Shown here piece by piece: positions 55,427 through 64,000 of a stretch of DNA of 64,000 bases. Each line of letters begins with the position of its first letter. Position 1 is the first letter of the stretch. Under the pieces are notes generated by a model. The model was not told where the DNA came from, ran no database searches, and saw only the letters and a list, made by a program, of their open reading frames with translations. A program made the translations under genes and the position numbers. Origin of the DNA: Pseudomonas parasichuanensis (lineage in GTDB: Bacteria > Pseudomonadota > Gammaproteobacteria > Pseudomonadales > Pseudomonadaceae). The DNA lies in NCBI RefSeq assembly GCF_021601385.1, contig NZ_BQHO01000015.1, forward strand, positions 1 through 64,000. The letters are read 5' to 3'.

Positions 55427-56218
55427 ATGCACAACCTGTTCACCGAAGCCAGCACCCACACCGGCCTGGCCCGCACCTTAGAGCAGCTCGGCCAGCCGCG
55501 CTTCTGGCGCCAGTTGATGCTGCTGTTGCAGCACTGGGTGCCGTTCGACAATGCCCTGGCGATGTTCTACCCGCGCGCCGGCCTGCCGCGGGCGCTGGAG
55601 ATCTTCGATGCCCGTGGCGAGGGCAACCCCGAGGCCATGGCCCTCTACCTGAGCGGGCTGTACCAGCTCGACCCGTTCTACCAGGCCTGCCAGGAAGGCA
55701 TCGGCGATGGCCTGCACCGCCTGGAAGAAGTGGCGCCGGACCAGTTCCGCCAGAGCGAGTACTACCTCACCTACTTCCACGACCATGTGCTCGAAGACGA
55801 GGTGCAGTTCATCGTCCAACTGGGCGACAGTGGCGCCCTGTCGCTGTCGCTGGGCAGCCGCCAGCGCTTCGAGGCGGCGCAGCATGGCCTGCTGGTGATG
55901 GTTTGCCCCTGGGTGCTGGCGCTGCTCGGCCAGCACTGGCAACGCCAGGGCGAGCGCCCGGCCCCTGCGATGGCCAGCCAGGTGCGCGATGCCATGAGCC
56001 TGTTCGGCGCCAAGGTGCTGTCGGAGCGCGAGCTGGAGATTGCCCGGCTGGTGTTGCGGGGGTATTCGTCAAAGGCCATGGCCGAGCGCCTGGCGATCTC
56101 GCCGGAGACGGTCAAGGTGCATCGCCGGCACCTCTACGCCAAGCTGGATATCTCGTCGCAACCCGAGCTGTTTTCATTGTTCCTGCAGTCGTTGGGGCAT
56201 GATCCGCAGGACCCGTGA
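55427..56218 (+). CDS. LuxR-type transcriptional regulator without AHL domain
   Basis: 263 residues. The C-terminal LuxR helix-turn-helix is clear: LSERELEIARLVLRGYSSKAMAERLAISPETVKVHRRHLYAKLDI (in part, RGYSSKAMAERLAISPETVK). The N-terminal 180 residues resemble a GAF-like fold but lack the Trp/Tyr/Asp set of autoinducer-binding domains. The role is probably metabolic regulation; the divergent permease-peptidase operon is one candidate target. It is followed after 179 bases by the HIBCH-like hydrolase on the same strand. Confidence 0.9.
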   Translation: MHNLFTEASTHTGLARTLEQLGQPRFWRQLMLLLQHWVPFDNALAMFYPRAGLPRALEIFDARGEGNPEAMALYLSGLYQLDPFYQACQEGIGDGLHRLEEVAPDQFRQSEYYLTYFHDHVLEDEVQFIVQLGDSGALSLSLGSRQRFEAAQHGLLVMVCPWVLALLGQHWQRQGERPAPAMASQVRDAMSLFGAKVLSERELEIARLVLRGYSSKAMAERLAISPETVKVHRRHLYAKLDISSQPELFSLFLQSLGHDPQDP

Positions 56219-56397
56219 GGCCCGACCGGCTAAAGTTGAACCACCTCGGCCAGAAGGCGCGCGCCCAAGGCAAAAATGCAGCCTCACCCTGCAGATTTGC
56301 CAATTGTGCAGGGAAAATTCCCATGACAGGATCCTGCGACCCGCCCGCGCATTCCAGGCTTCACTTGGAAAATCAATAACAAAGCAGGGAGAACGCG

Positions 56398-57468
56398 ATG
56401 ACCGCGCACGCTCACACCTCGGCAACGGATCATGTACTGGCCGAGGTCCGTAACCATATCGGCCACCTCACCCTCAACCGCCCCGCCGGCCTCAACGCCC
56501 TCACCCTGGACATGGTCCGCAGCCTGCAAAAACACCTGCACCGCTGGGCCCAGGACACCGAAGTGCATGCCGTGGTGCTGCGCGGCGAAGGGCCTAAGGG
56601 CTTCTGCGCCGGTGGCGATATCCGCTCGCTGCATGACAGCCACAAGGCCGGCCAGCGCCTGCACCTGGACTTCTTCGAAGAGGAATACGCCCTCGACCTG
56701 TGCATCCACCGCTACCGCAAGCCGGTCATGGTGCTGATGGACGGCTTCACCCTGGGCGGTGGCATGGGCCTGGCCCAGGGCTGCGACCTGCGTATCGTCA
56801 CCGAGCGCAGCCGCCTGGGGATGCCCGAGGTGGGCATCGGCTACTTCCCTGATGTCGGCGGCAGTTATTTCCTGCCCCGGGTGCCCGGCGAGCTGGGTAT
56901 CTACCTGGGCGTCAGCGGCACCCAGATCAAGGCCGCCGACGCCCTGTACTGCGGCCTCGCCGACTGGTACCTGGACAGCGACAAGCTGGCCGCGCTGAAT
57001 GAAGGGCTCGACCGCCTGACCTTCGGCGACCATCCGCTCAAGGACCTGCAAGGCCTGCTGGCGCGCCTTGGCACCCAAACCTTGGGCGATGCGCCGCTGG
57101 CCAAGCTGCGCCCGGTGATCGACCACTTCTTCGCCCTGCCCGACCTGCCCAGCATCATCGAGCAGTTGCGCGCGGTGAGCATCGGCGACAGCCACCCATG
57201 GGCGCTGGACACCGCCGACCTGCTGCAGACCCGCTCGCCGCTGGCCATGGCCGTCACCCTGGAGCTGCTGCGCCGGGGCCGTCACCTGTCACTGGAAGAC
57301 TGCTTCGCCATGGAGCTGCACATCGACCGCCAGTGGTTCGACCACGGCGACATCATCGAGGGCGTGCGCGCCCTGATCATCGACAAGGACAAGCAACCGC
57401 GCTGGAACCCGCCCACCCTGGCGGCGCTCAATGCCCAGCGGGTCGACCAATTCTTCGAAGGCCTGTAA
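56398..57468 (+). CDS. 3-Hydroxyisobutyryl-CoA hydrolase-like enoyl-CoA hydratase family protein
   Basis: 356 residues, the length of HIBCH rather than simple crotonases (about 260). Crotonase-fold motifs are visible: [28 protein letters not shown] with the oxyanion-hole Gly residues, and [17 protein letters not shown]; the [19 protein letters not shown] block with its Glu and Asp is typical of 3-hydroxyisobutyryl-CoA hydrolase. It cleaves the CoA ester in valine breakdown. An acyl-CoA dehydrogenase follows 16 bases later, fitting a branched-chain pathway. Other acyl-CoA substrates are possible. Confidence 0.9.
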   Translation: MTAHAHTSATDHVLAEVRNHIGHLTLNRPAGLNALTLDMVRSLQKHLHRWAQDTEVHAVVLRGEGPKGFCAGGDIRSLHDSHKAGQRLHLDFFEEEYALDLCIHRYRKPVMVLMDGFTLGGGMGLAQGCDLRIVTERSRLGMPEVGIGYFPDVGGSYFLPRVPGELGIYLGVSGTQIKAADALYCGLADWYLDSDKLAALNEGLDRLTFGDHPLKDLQGLLARLGTQTLGDAPLAKLRPVIDHFFALPDLPSIIEQLRAVSIGDSHPWALDTADLLQTRSPLAMAVTLELLRRGRHLSLEDCFAMELHIDRQWFDHGDIIEGVRALIIDKDKQPRWNPPTLAALNAQRVDQFFEGL

Positions 57469-57484
57469 GGCCGGGAGTACGCAG

Positions 57485-58636
57485 ATGCAAGACCTGGAAC
57501 TGAGCGAAGAACAGATCATGATCCGCGACATGGCCCGGGATTTCGCCCGCGGTGAGATCGCGCCCCACGCCCAGGCCTGGGAAAAGGCCGGCTGGATCGA
57601 TGACGAGGTGGTGCGCAAGATGGGCGAGCTGGGCCTGCTTGGCATGGTCGCGCCGGAGCAGTTCGGCGGCAGCTACACCGACTATGTGGCCTACGCCCTG
57701 GCGGTGGAGGAAATCTCCGCCGGTGACGGCGCCATCGGCGCGCTGATGAGCATTCACAACTCGGTGGGCTGCGGCCCGCTACTGGCCTACGGCAACCCTG
57801 AGCAACAACAGGCGTGGCTGCCGAAGCTGGCCAGCGGTGAAGTGATCGGCTGCTTCTGCCTGACTGAACCGCAGGCCGGCTCCGAAGCCCACAACCTGCG
57901 CACCCGCGCCGAGCTGGTCGACGGCCAGTGGGTGATCAACGGTGCCAAGCAGTTCGTCAGCAACGCCCGCCGCGCCAAGCTGGCCATCGTGTTCGCGGTA
58001 ACCGACCCCGAGCTGGGCAAGAAAGGCCTGTCGGCGTTCCTGGTGCCCACCGACAACCCAGGCTTCAAAGTCGACCGCAGCGAGCACAAGATGGGTATCC
58101 GCGCCTCCGATACCTGCGCCGTGACCCTGGACAACTGCCGCATCCCGGCCGCCAACCTGCTGGGTGAGCGCGGCAAGGGGCTGGCCATTGCCCTGTCCAA
58201 CCTCGAAGGCGGGCGTATCGGTATTGCGGCCCAGGCCCTGGGCATCGCCCGGGCGGCGTTCGAAGCGGCGCTGCTGTACTCGCGTGAGCGCATCCAGTTC
58301 GGCAAGCCGATCAACGAGCACCAGAGCATCGCCAACCTGCTGGCCGACATGCAGGTGCAGATCAACGCTGCGCGCCTGCTGATCCTGCATGCCGCGCGGT
58401 TGCGTACAGCGGGCAAGCCGTGTTTGTCGGAGGCCTCCCAGGCCAAGCTGTTCGCCTCGGAAATGGCTGAGCGGGTGTGCTCGATGGCGATCCAGGTGCA
58501 TGGTGGGTATGGGTACCTGGAGGACTACCCGGTGGAGAAGTACTACCGCGATGCGCGGATTACCCAGATCTACGAAGGCTCGAGCGAGATCCAGCGCATG
58601 CTGATTGCGCGGGAGTTGAAGCACTACGCCCTTTGA
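57485..58636 (+). CDS. Acyl-CoA dehydrogenase (isobutyryl/short-branched-chain type)
   Basis: 383 residues from ATG 57485, with GGGAG upstream. The three-part ACAD fold is seen: helical N-terminus [20 protein letters not shown], the beta domain with [13 protein letters not shown] and [11 protein letters not shown], and the C-terminal domain with [20 protein letters not shown] followed by the catalytic-glutamate context [17 protein letters not shown]. It uses FAD to form an alpha,beta double bond in a short acyl-CoA. With the HIBCH-like gene before it, isobutyryl-CoA from valine is the likely substrate. Confidence 0.92.
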   Translation: MQDLELSEEQIMIRDMARDFARGEIAPHAQAWEKAGWIDDEVVRKMGELGLLGMVAPEQFGGSYTDYVAYALAVEEISAGDGAIGALMSIHNSVGCGPLLAYGNPEQQQAWLPKLASGEVIGCFCLTEPQAGSEAHNLRTRAELVDGQWVINGAKQFVSNARRAKLAIVFAVTDPELGKKGLSAFLVPTDNPGFKVDRSEHKMGIRASDTCAVTLDNCRIPAANLLGERGKGLAIALSNLEGGRIGIAAQALGIARAAFEAALLYSRERIQFGKPINEHQSIANLLADMQVQINAARLLILHAARLRTAGKPCLSEASQAKLFASEMAERVCSMAIQVHGGYGYLEDYPVEKYYRDARITQIYEGSSEIQRMLIARELKHYAL

Positions 58637-58652
58637 CTGCGCTTGCGCGATC

Positions 58653-58769
58653 CCTGTAGGAGCGGCCTTGTGCCGCGAAAGGGGCGCGCAGCGGCCCCAT
58701 TCCAGGTGTTTCTCCGAGATCGCTGGGGCCGCTTTGCGGCCCTTTCGCGGCACAAGGCCGCTCCTACAG
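58653..58769. repeat. Inverted REP pair, TAGGAGCGGCC type
   Basis: CCCTGTAGGAGCGGCCTTGT at 58652 and onward faces an inverted copy at 58741-58769. It follows the acyl-CoA dehydrogenase stop and may end that transcript. Confidence 0.85.
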
Positions 58770-58889
58770 AGGGCGCGCGAGGTCTTGGATCTTGCACACC
58801 AGCAGCTAGACTCAATGCACCACACCCGCACCGCAGCGCACGGCCGGGGCGATACCTGAACGGGGGGCTACCACACGTGGAGGTGTGCG

Positions 58890-59780
58890 ATGAGCCAGTT
58901 CAAGCGTTTGTTCGTCATGCTCGGCCCGCAGATGCGCTACAGCCCTGCCCTGCAACGGGCTGCAGCCCTGGCCGAATCCAGCGGGGCCCTGCTGGACATC
59001 AATGTATTCGTCGACGACGTCGATACCTTCGGGCTGATGAGCGATGGCCGCGAGCGCGAACGGCTGCTCGCCGATAACCGGCAGTGGCTGGCCGATGCTG
59101 CGGAGCAATTGCGCGACAGCGGGCTGGATGTGTCGACCGAGCTGCTGTTGACCCGTGACCCGCTGGGCAGTGCCGTCGAACAGATCGAACGCCTGGGCTG
59201 CGACCTGCTGGTCAAGGACGTTCAGCACGAACCGGTGCTCAAGCGCCTGCTGGTCACACCGCTGGACTGGCAACTGCTCAAGGACAGCCCGGTGGCCGTG
59301 CACCTGGTCAGCGATATCCGCCTGCCCCTGCCGCGGCAGATCGCCGCGGCGGTCGACCTGAACCTGCACGGTGCCGGCGAGCACCTGGACGACCAGGTGT
59401 TCCGCAGCGCCCATGCCCTGGCCCTGCAGTGCAACGCCGAACTGCACCTGCTGCACGTATGCGACGCGGCCAAAACCCATATCGCCGACTTCGGCGCTGG
59501 CACCGTGACCATGCCTGGCTTCGATGGCAGCGTGCGCGCCGGCCAGCGTGCGGCCTTCAACCGCCTGGGCGATCACTACGAGATCCCCCTGGAGCGCAGG
59601 CATTTCCTCGAAGGGCCGGCGACCAAGGCGATCGCCCAATACGTCAGCCACAGCCGCATCGACGTGATCGTCATGGGCACTCACCGGCACGATGCGCTGC
59701 ACACCTTCCTCGGCGGGACCACGTCGCATGTGCTGGAGCACCCGCTGTGCAACGTGCTGGCGATCAAGGCGGTGCGCTGA
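58890..59780 (+). CDS. Tandem-domain universal stress protein
   Basis: 296 residues made of two UspA domains (about 1-145 and 150-296). The second domain carries the ATP-binding-type G-x2-G-x9-G(S/T) pattern near its end as VMGTHRHDALHTFLGGTTSHVLEH, while the first lacks a clear equivalent. The layout is that of UspE-type proteins, which act in stress and anaerobic survival. The preceding GGAGGTGTGCG is a strong ribosome site. It is monocistronic and convergent with pagL. Confidence 0.9.
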   Translation: MSQFKRLFVMLGPQMRYSPALQRAAALAESSGALLDINVFVDDVDTFGLMSDGRERERLLADNRQWLADAAEQLRDSGLDVSTELLLTRDPLGSAVEQIERLGCDLLVKDVQHEPVLKRLLVTPLDWQLLKDSPVAVHLVSDIRLPLPRQIAAAVDLNLHGAGEHLDDQVFRSAHALALQCNAELHLLHVCDAAKTHIADFGAGTVTMPGFDGSVRAGQRAAFNRLGDHYEIPLERRHFLEGPATKAIAQYVSHSRIDVIVMGTHRHDALHTFLGGTTSHVLEHPLCNVLAIKAVR

Positions 59781-59802
59781 CAGCGCCCGCCTTCTTGGGG
59801 GC

Positions 59803-60324
59803 TTAGAAGCCCTTGCTGTAGAACAGCGAGTACGACTCGATGCCGTCGTTGGGCTGTTTGATGCCCGCGTTGGAGTAGTGCATGGCGCGGATGCCGATCT
59901 TCTGATCGGCCGGCAGTTTGAGGCCAAAGCCGATGCGATCTTCGAAGTTGACCGCCGAGCCCAGACGCTGGTCGCCGACTTCGGTCTTGGAGAACGCCGC
60001 CAGGCCGATGCCGGCCTCGATGAATGGGGTGTAGGTGAAGCCTTTGAACTCATAGACAAACACCGGGCTGAACGACAGCGAGTGGGCGCCGCTGTAGTCG
60101 CCACCTTCCCAGTAGGTGTAGGCCGCATCCCAGTAGCCGGTCAGGTGACCCGCACTGCTTTCCAGCCAGCGCTTGTCCCAGTCGAACGACGCCCCAAGCC
60201 GGTAGGTCATGTCGCCCTGGCTGGTGGCGCCGACTGCGCCGGACAGCTGTGCGGCCTGGGCCAGGTTGGCGCCGGCGAGCGCCAGCACGACAGCGGCCAG
60301 GGAACTGGCTAGACGGGTGTTCAT
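59803..60324 (-). CDS. pagL: Lipid A 3-O-deacylase PagL
   Basis: 173 residues from ATG 60324 (the TTG just upstream is not preferred). A signal peptide ends at about residue 25 (NLAQA), and the rest is an 8-stranded outer-membrane beta barrel ending in F. The catalytic His-Ser pair of PagL is in AMHYSNAGIKQPNDGIE near residues 147-163, with the acidic residue further on. It removes the 3-O-acyl chain of lipid A in the outer membrane, changing outer-membrane surface properties. It stands alone. Confidence 0.92.
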   Translation of the reverse strand: MNTRLASSLAAVVLALAGANLAQAAQLSGAVGATSQGDMTYRLGASFDWDKRWLESSAGHLTGYWDAAYTYWEGGDYSGAHSLSFSPVFVYEFKGFTYTPFIEAGIGLAAFSKTEVGDQRLGSAVNFEDRIGFGLKLPADQKIGIRAMHYSNAGIKQPNDGIESYSLFYSKGF

Positions 60325-60524
60325 CAATGACTACTCCTGAGGGTCTTCACGAACAGGCCCGGCCTGACGTGCGCAGGCCTGCGGCGAATGGGGGCTGGGG
60401 CCCCTCGTTATGCACCTGTGGCCTGATGCATCCAGCCAGGTCACAAGCGGTAATAGTTTTCTCGATTATTGTCTGATCACGCTACAAGTTGAAAGTACTT
60501 TGCCACTACTGGCCAACGGCTTGT

Positions 60525-61256
60525 TCAGTCGTAAACCGACTCTTCGTGCTCGCCCAGCAAGCGCCGCTGGCGGGGCGTGGCCGCGGCGAGCACCTCGGGG
60601 TTGAAACGCCAGGTGAGATAGGGCGAGAACTTCTGCGCCACCATGCGCCGACCGTAATGCACCTGCAGCATGTCCCGCACCCGCCCGGCACTGCGGTTGG
60701 CACCGCCGCTGTGCCAGACATCGCTGCGCATCACCAGCGCGTCGCCGGCCTGGCACAGCACCGGGCGCAGGCCCTGCCCTTGCCAGCTGTCCTCTAGCGC
60801 ATGGGGCGCGCGGCCAGCGCGGTGGCTGCCAGGGATAATCAGGGTCGGCCCCACGTCCAGGTCGATGTCGTTCAGGTACAGCTGGGCGGTGAGAATCTGA
60901 GCGGGCAGGCTCAAACGACCGCACAGCTCGGGCGGCAGCGCCATGAACAGATGGTCCAGGTGCAGGCCCATGCCCGGGTAGCCCGGATGGCTGCGCCAGG
61001 CGGTCTGGCCGATGACGTGGCAGTCGCTGCCCAGCGCAGCTTCGGCCAGCTCGATCAGGGGCGGCAAGTCGAGAAACGGCAACCACAGCGGGTCACGGTT
61101 GAATACGCACTTGTAGTGTTCGAGCAGGCCCTGATAGTCCCAGTGCAGGGGTTGCAGGGTGTCGATGGCTTCGCGCAACAAGGCGATACGCTGAGCATCA
61201 AGCACGCCGGTCATCAGGGCGAAGCCCTGCTCGTGGAGGGATTGAAGGGGGGTCAT
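60525..61256 (-). CDS. PhyH-family Fe(II)/2-oxoglutarate dioxygenase
   Basis: 243 residues. The iron triad is visible: HLDHLF supplies the H-x-D pair (near residue 99-101) and HSGGANRSAG the distal His with the Arg for 2-oxoglutarate (near residues 182-191). LIIPGSHRAGR is the typical PhyH stretch. Members hydroxylate phytanoyl-CoA, ectoine or other small metabolites; the substrate here is unknown. A small secreted protein gene lies 44 bases upstream on the same strand and may be co-transcribed. Confidence 0.9.
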   Translation of the reverse strand: MTPLQSLHEQGFALMTGVLDAQRIALLREAIDTLQPLHWDYQGLLEHYKCVFNRDPLWLPFLDLPPLIELAEAALGSDCHVIGQTAWRSHPGYPGMGLHLDHLFMALPPELCGRLSLPAQILTAQLYLNDIDLDVGPTLIIPGSHRAGRAPHALEDSWQGQGLRPVLCQAGDALVMRSDVWHSGGANRSAGRVRDMLQVHYGRRMVAQKFSPYLTWRFNPEVLAAATPRQRRLLGEHEESVYD

Positions 61257-61300
61257 CGGTGTCCCTCCACGGGCAGCAGTACATTTGTACTCTTTATGGA

Positions 61301-61744
61301 TCAGCGCCAGTTCAAGTCCACCCGTGCCGGCGTCTTGCCGTCAACGTTCACCTGCTGTTGCACGCTCTGGCCGTCGGCATTGCCGGTCACCCGGTAGTGC
61401 CCCGGCGGCAGTTGCACGAAGATCAGCGGGCCGACGTCCTGCAAGGCCAGTACCGACTTGCCCTGGGCAGACTGGATGTCCAGCGCGGCGCCGCTCTGGA
61501 ACTTGCCTTCGGTACCGGTGGACAAGGTGATGTGCAAATCGTAGCCGGGGGTCCGGCGCAAGGCGTTGGCCTCGTCCTGGCCAATGCCGCCCTGCAGGTA
61601 GCGGATGCCGTTCTGCTCCTGCGGCTGCAGTTGCACGGCTTGCGGGTCGATGGGGGCGTTGAGGTCGGCGGCGGCCGCCAAGGTCCAGGGCATGGCCAGG
61701 GTGATCAGCAGCGCCGCGCAAAGCCCGTAGTGATGAGTACGCAT
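61301..61744 (-). CDS. Secreted small protein, carboxypeptidase-regulatory-like fold
   Basis: 147 residues with a signal peptide (about 1-26, ending TLAAAAD). The mature part has a beta-rich C-terminus (LIFVQLPPGHYRVTGNADGQ followed by a GKTPARVDL end) like the carboxypeptidase regulatory/PEGA-type sandwich folds that stabilise secreted proteins. I do not recognise a precise family. It should be periplasmic. It lies upstream of the PhyH dioxygenase on the same strand. Confidence 0.75.
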   Translation of the reverse strand: MRTHHYGLCAALLITLAMPWTLAAAADLNAPIDPQAVQLQPQEQNGIRYLQGGIGQDEANALRRTPGYDLHITLSTGTEGKFQSGAALDIQSAQGKSVLALQDVGPLIFVQLPPGHYRVTGNADGQSVQQQVNVDGKTPARVDLNWR

Positions 61745-61975
61745 GGTGCATTGCTCCCTTGTAGGGATGGTCTACACAGATTTGATACCTGCCTACAGGG
61801 CACGTTCGCGTGATTTGAGACCGTTAGTCAGGGGCCGCACAGGCGAACGCCATCTACAAACCGATACACAACCACCAAACCGTCGACACACTGCAGATAC
61901 CCGGCCCCCACACACTCCTGCCCACGACAGAGCGACGGCACCCCGCCGTCGTCGCACACTCCGGGAATACCCTCG

Positions 61976-62587
61976 ATGAAGGCCCTGCCCTGCGGCTGGA
62001 AGCTGTTTGCCATCCTCGCCGCCATGATCCTGCTGATGACCGCCGCCGTGCTCGCTGCCTATCCACCGGGCGCTGAGGGCCTGCGCAGCGCCATCCGCGC
62101 CACCGCGCGCAGTTCATTCGTGCTGTTCCTGCTGACCTTCCTCGCCTCGTCAATGGTCACCTTGCTGCCCGGCGCGGCCAGCCGCCAGCTGTTGCGTGAA
62201 CGGCGCTACCTGGGCCTGGCCTTCGCGTTTTCACACACGGTGCACGGGGTGCTGATCTACCGCTACGCCCAGCACTTCCCCGAACTGTTCTGGGCGGGGC
62301 GCACGGCGCTGGCCAACCTGCCCGGCTCACTGGGTTACCTGTTCATCCTGTTGCTCGCCCTTACCTCGTTCAAAGCCCCCGCCCACTGGCTCGGCCCACG
62401 CCTGTGGAAGGGCCTGCACAGCACCGGGGCCTGGGTGCTGGCAGCGGTGTTCTGCCTGTCATTCTACAAGCGCATCCCGCTCGGTGGAGGGTACCCGCTG
62501 GCATTCGCCCTGATGTTCGCCGCCATCGCCCTCAAGCTCATCGCCAAGGCCGCCCTGCAACTGCGCCGCCCGGCCACGTCCCACTGA
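61976..62587 (+). CDS. Integral membrane protein, ferric reductase-like TM domain
   Basis: 203 residues with about six hydrophobic helices. Conserved histidines in helices ([11 protein letters not shown] and [11 protein letters not shown]) are spaced like the haem-ligand pairs of the MsrQ/FRE-type ferric reductase transmembrane domain, so b-type haem binding is plausible. No MsrP partner or flavin domain is nearby. It overlaps no gene, and is followed after 17 bases by a DoxX protein, so the two probably form an operon. Confidence 0.75.
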   Translation: MKALPCGWKLFAILAAMILLMTAAVLAAYPPGAEGLRSAIRATARSSFVLFLLTFLASSMVTLLPGAASRQLLRERRYLGLAFAFSHTVHGVLIYRYAQHFPELFWAGRTALANLPGSLGYLFILLLALTSFKAPAHWLGPRLWKGLHSTGAWVLAAVFCLSFYKRIPLGGGYPLAFALMFAAIALKLIAKAALQLRRPATSH

Positions 62588-62604
62588 ACCCAAGGAGCAC
62601 TGCC

Positions 62605-63093
62605 ATGTTGACCCACACCCTGACCCGCCCGTTTACCGCCCTCGACCGCATCGGCAGCTGGGGCGCCGACCTGCCACTACGGCTATTCCTGGCCTGGGAG
62701 TTCTTCGAATCGGGCTTGGAGAAATTCAACGGGGCCAATTGGTTCGCCGACCTGCAAGGGAACTTCCCGTTCCCCTTCGACCTGCTGCCGGCGGGCCTGA
62801 ACTGGCAGTTGTCGATGTGGGCCGAGCTGCTCTGCCCACTACTGTTGCTGTTGGGCCTGGGCACGCGGCTGGCCAGCGCGGTGCTGGCGGTGGTGACGCT
62901 GGTGGCGATTGCCGCCGTGCATTGGCCGGCCGAGTGGTCAAGCCTTGCGGAACTGGCCCAGGGCTATGCGATCAGCGATCAGGGGCATGGCAACTTCAAG
63001 CTGCCGCTGATCTACCTGGTGGCGCTGCTACCGTTGCTGCTCAAAGGCGCGGGGCGCCTGAGCCTGGACCACTGGCTGTGGCGTCGGGCCTGA
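62605..63093 (+). CDS. DoxX family membrane protein
   Basis: 162 residues from ATG 62605, with AAGGAG upstream. The [21 protein letters not shown] start and [20 protein letters not shown] with four membrane helices match the DoxX family. DoxX proteins take part in redox or thiol stress membrane complexes in some bacteria; the specific role is unknown. It is the second gene after the ferric-reductase-like protein and ends at a strong terminator. Confidence 0.9.
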   Translation: MLTHTLTRPFTALDRIGSWGADLPLRLFLAWEFFESGLEKFNGANWFADLQGNFPFPFDLLPAGLNWQLSMWAELLCPLLLLLGLGTRLASAVLAVVTLVAIAAVHWPAEWSSLAELAQGYAISDQGHGNFKLPLIYLVALLPLLLKGAGRLSLDHWLWRRA

Positions 63094-63105
63094 GTCAATA
63101 AAAAG

Positions 63106-63132
63106 GGGCCCACGCTCGGTGAGCGTGGGCCC
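63106..63132. terminator. Bidirectional rho-independent terminator
   Basis: GGGCCCACGCTC (63106-63117) and GAGCGTGGGCCC (63121-63132) form a perfect 12-bp stem with loop GGT. On the minus strand the stem is followed by CCTTTTTATTG, and on the plus strand by TGTTCTTT, so it can end both the DoxX and pirin transcripts. Confidence 0.92.
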
Positions 63133-63153
63133 TGTTCTTTACCTGGTATTCGG

Positions 63154-64000
63154 TTAGTGTGCAGGGCCGGCCTCGACCCCGCCCATCTGGCCGAAGCGCC
63201 CGGCCTGGAAGTCGTCGAACGACTCGGCGATTTCCGCCTGGCTGTTCATCACGAACGGGCCGTAACCTACGATCGGCTCGTCGATTGGCTCGCCGCTGAG
63301 CAGCAGCACGCTGACGTCCTCCAGCGCGTCGATTCGCAGCCCCTCGCCGTCACGCTCGAACAGCACCAGGCTGGCCGGGCCGGCCTCGCGCTCGTCGTTG
63401 ACCCGTAGCGTGCCGCGCAACACCACCAGCGCCGCGTTGCGCCCGCTGGCAACCGGCAATTGCAGGCTGGCACCGGCCTTCAGGCGCAGGTCCCACACAT
63501 CCATGTCGGTGAAGGTGCGGGCCGGGCCCTGGTGCTCGAGGTAGCGGCCGGCGATCACCCGCAGGCTGCCCGCCTCGCCTTCCAGCGCCACCACTGGAAT
63601 ATCGCTGGCCAGGAGGGTCTGGTAGCCCGCGGCGGCGCGCTTGTCCTTGGCCGGCAGGTTGACCCACAACTGCACCATCTCCAGGGTGCCGCCGCGCTGG
63701 GCGAAGGCCGGCGAGTGGAACTCTTCGTGAATGATGCCGCCCGCAGCGGTCATCCACTGCACGTCACCCGGACCGATCAGGCCACCGGCACCGGTGGAGT
63801 CGCGGTGCTCAAGCTCGCCCTGGTAGACGATGGTCACCGTTTCGAACCCGCGGTGCGGGTGCTGGCCGACCCCACGGCGGGCACTGGTGGGGGCGAAGTC
63901 GTGGGGGCCGGCGTAGTCCAGCAGCAGGAACGGGCTGATATGCCGGGCCAGATGGTCGTAGGTGAACAGGCTGCGCACCGGGAAACCGTCACCGACCCAG
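63154..64000 (-). CDS. Pirin family protein (5' end cut by window)
   Basis: About 281 residues are visible and the frame is open to the window end, so the true start lies beyond 64000. Cupin motifs of pirin are clear: HPHRGFETVTIVYQGELEHRDS with the metal-binding His residues (about residue 41-61 of the visible part) and VQWMTAAGGIIHEEFH with further His. The second cupin repeat lies in the C-terminal half. Bacterial pirins have quercetinase activity or regulate central metabolism; which applies is unknown. It is convergent with doxX. Confidence 0.9.
   Translation of the reverse strand, partial: WVGDGFPVRSLFTYDHLARHISPFLLLDYAGPHDFAPTSARRGVGQHPHRGFETVTIVYQGELEHRDSTGAGGLIGPGDVQWMTAAGGIIHEEFHSPAFAQRGGTLEMVQLWVNLPAKDKRAAAGYQTLLASDIPVVALEGEAGSLRVIAGRYLEHQGPARTFTDMDVWDLRLKAGASLQLPVASGRNAALVVLRGTLRVNDEREAGPASLVLFERDGEGLRIDALEDVSVLLLSGEPIDEPIVGYGPFVMNSQAEIAESFDDFQAGRFGQMGGVEAGPAH

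Noticed and set aside
19387-59000. Repeats as a possible CRISPR array
   Set aside because: The repeats are dispersed, palindromic and paired in inverted orientation, with no regular spacers or cas genes; they are REPs.

Overview
The window is a chromosomal segment from a GC-rich gammaproteobacterium, most likely a member of the Pseudomonas putida group. The evidence is the gene content and order (cobN-cobW next to cbtBA, an IorAB-type molybdenum oxidoreductase operon, BvgAS-like two-component genes) and many REP pairs of the TGTGGGAGC..GCGAT and TAGGAGCGGCC..CGCGAAAGG types in the intergenic spaces. I see no tRNA, rRNA, CRISPR array, prophage or defence island. Function is assigned by motif and family recognition only; no database search was run.

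Layout. 1-0.6 kb: the 3' end of an IS110/IS1111-type transposase, its structured downstream non-coding end, and a REP. 0.7-4 kb: an iron alcohol dehydrogenase and a sigma-54 activator. 4-13.3 kb: a cobalamin locus. An aerobic cobalt chelatase operon (cobW-cobN-ATPase-VWA subunit, minus strand) and a cobalt uptake/corrin ring operon (cbtB-cbtA-cobE-cobM, plus strand) diverge from one intergenic region, and each has its own cobalamin riboswitch. 13.3-19 kb: a DUF1272 protein, a BvgA/BvgS-like pair whose Hpt phospho-acceptor histidine reads as tyrosine, and a soluble PAS-PAS chemoreceptor (BdlA-like). 19-19.7 kb: a non-coding island with long inverted arms around a REP pair.

19.7-26 kb: Dyp peroxidase, BASS transporter, CrtZ-like hydroxylase, MgtC with a structured leader, then a zinc-sparing cluster (gamma-carbonic anhydrase, pyrC paralogue, a DksA lacking its zinc-finger cysteines) behind a Zur-like box. 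26-33 kb: GNAT, a diguanylate cyclase, a KfrA-like protein, an alpha/beta hydrolase, a LysR regulator, a quinone reductase and HchA. 33-39 kb: a five-gene operon for a Tat-exported molybdenum hydroxylase (Mo subunit, [2Fe-2S] subunit, tri-haem cytochrome c, XdhC, MocA). 39.7-43 kb: a GGDEF-EAL protein translationally overlapped by a PhnD-like binding protein.

43-64 kb: an old yellow enzyme, two small cold-shock-type proteins, a flavin monooxygenase, a LysR regulator, TraX and DUF457 membrane proteins, a CdaR-type regulator divergent from an MFS carrier, an AT-richer orphan Rhs protein, a permease/P1-peptidase pair with a divergent LuxR-type regulator, a 3-hydroxyisobutyryl-CoA hydrolase/acyl-CoA dehydrogenase pair, a tandem universal stress protein, PagL, a PhyH dioxygenase, small membrane proteins, DoxX and a pirin cut by the window end. 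The most noteworthy points are the paired riboswitches, the Zur/zinc-sparing cluster, the Hpt substitution, the binding-protein/c-di-GMP pair, the mgtC leader, the IS110 3' end and the orphan Rhs tip.
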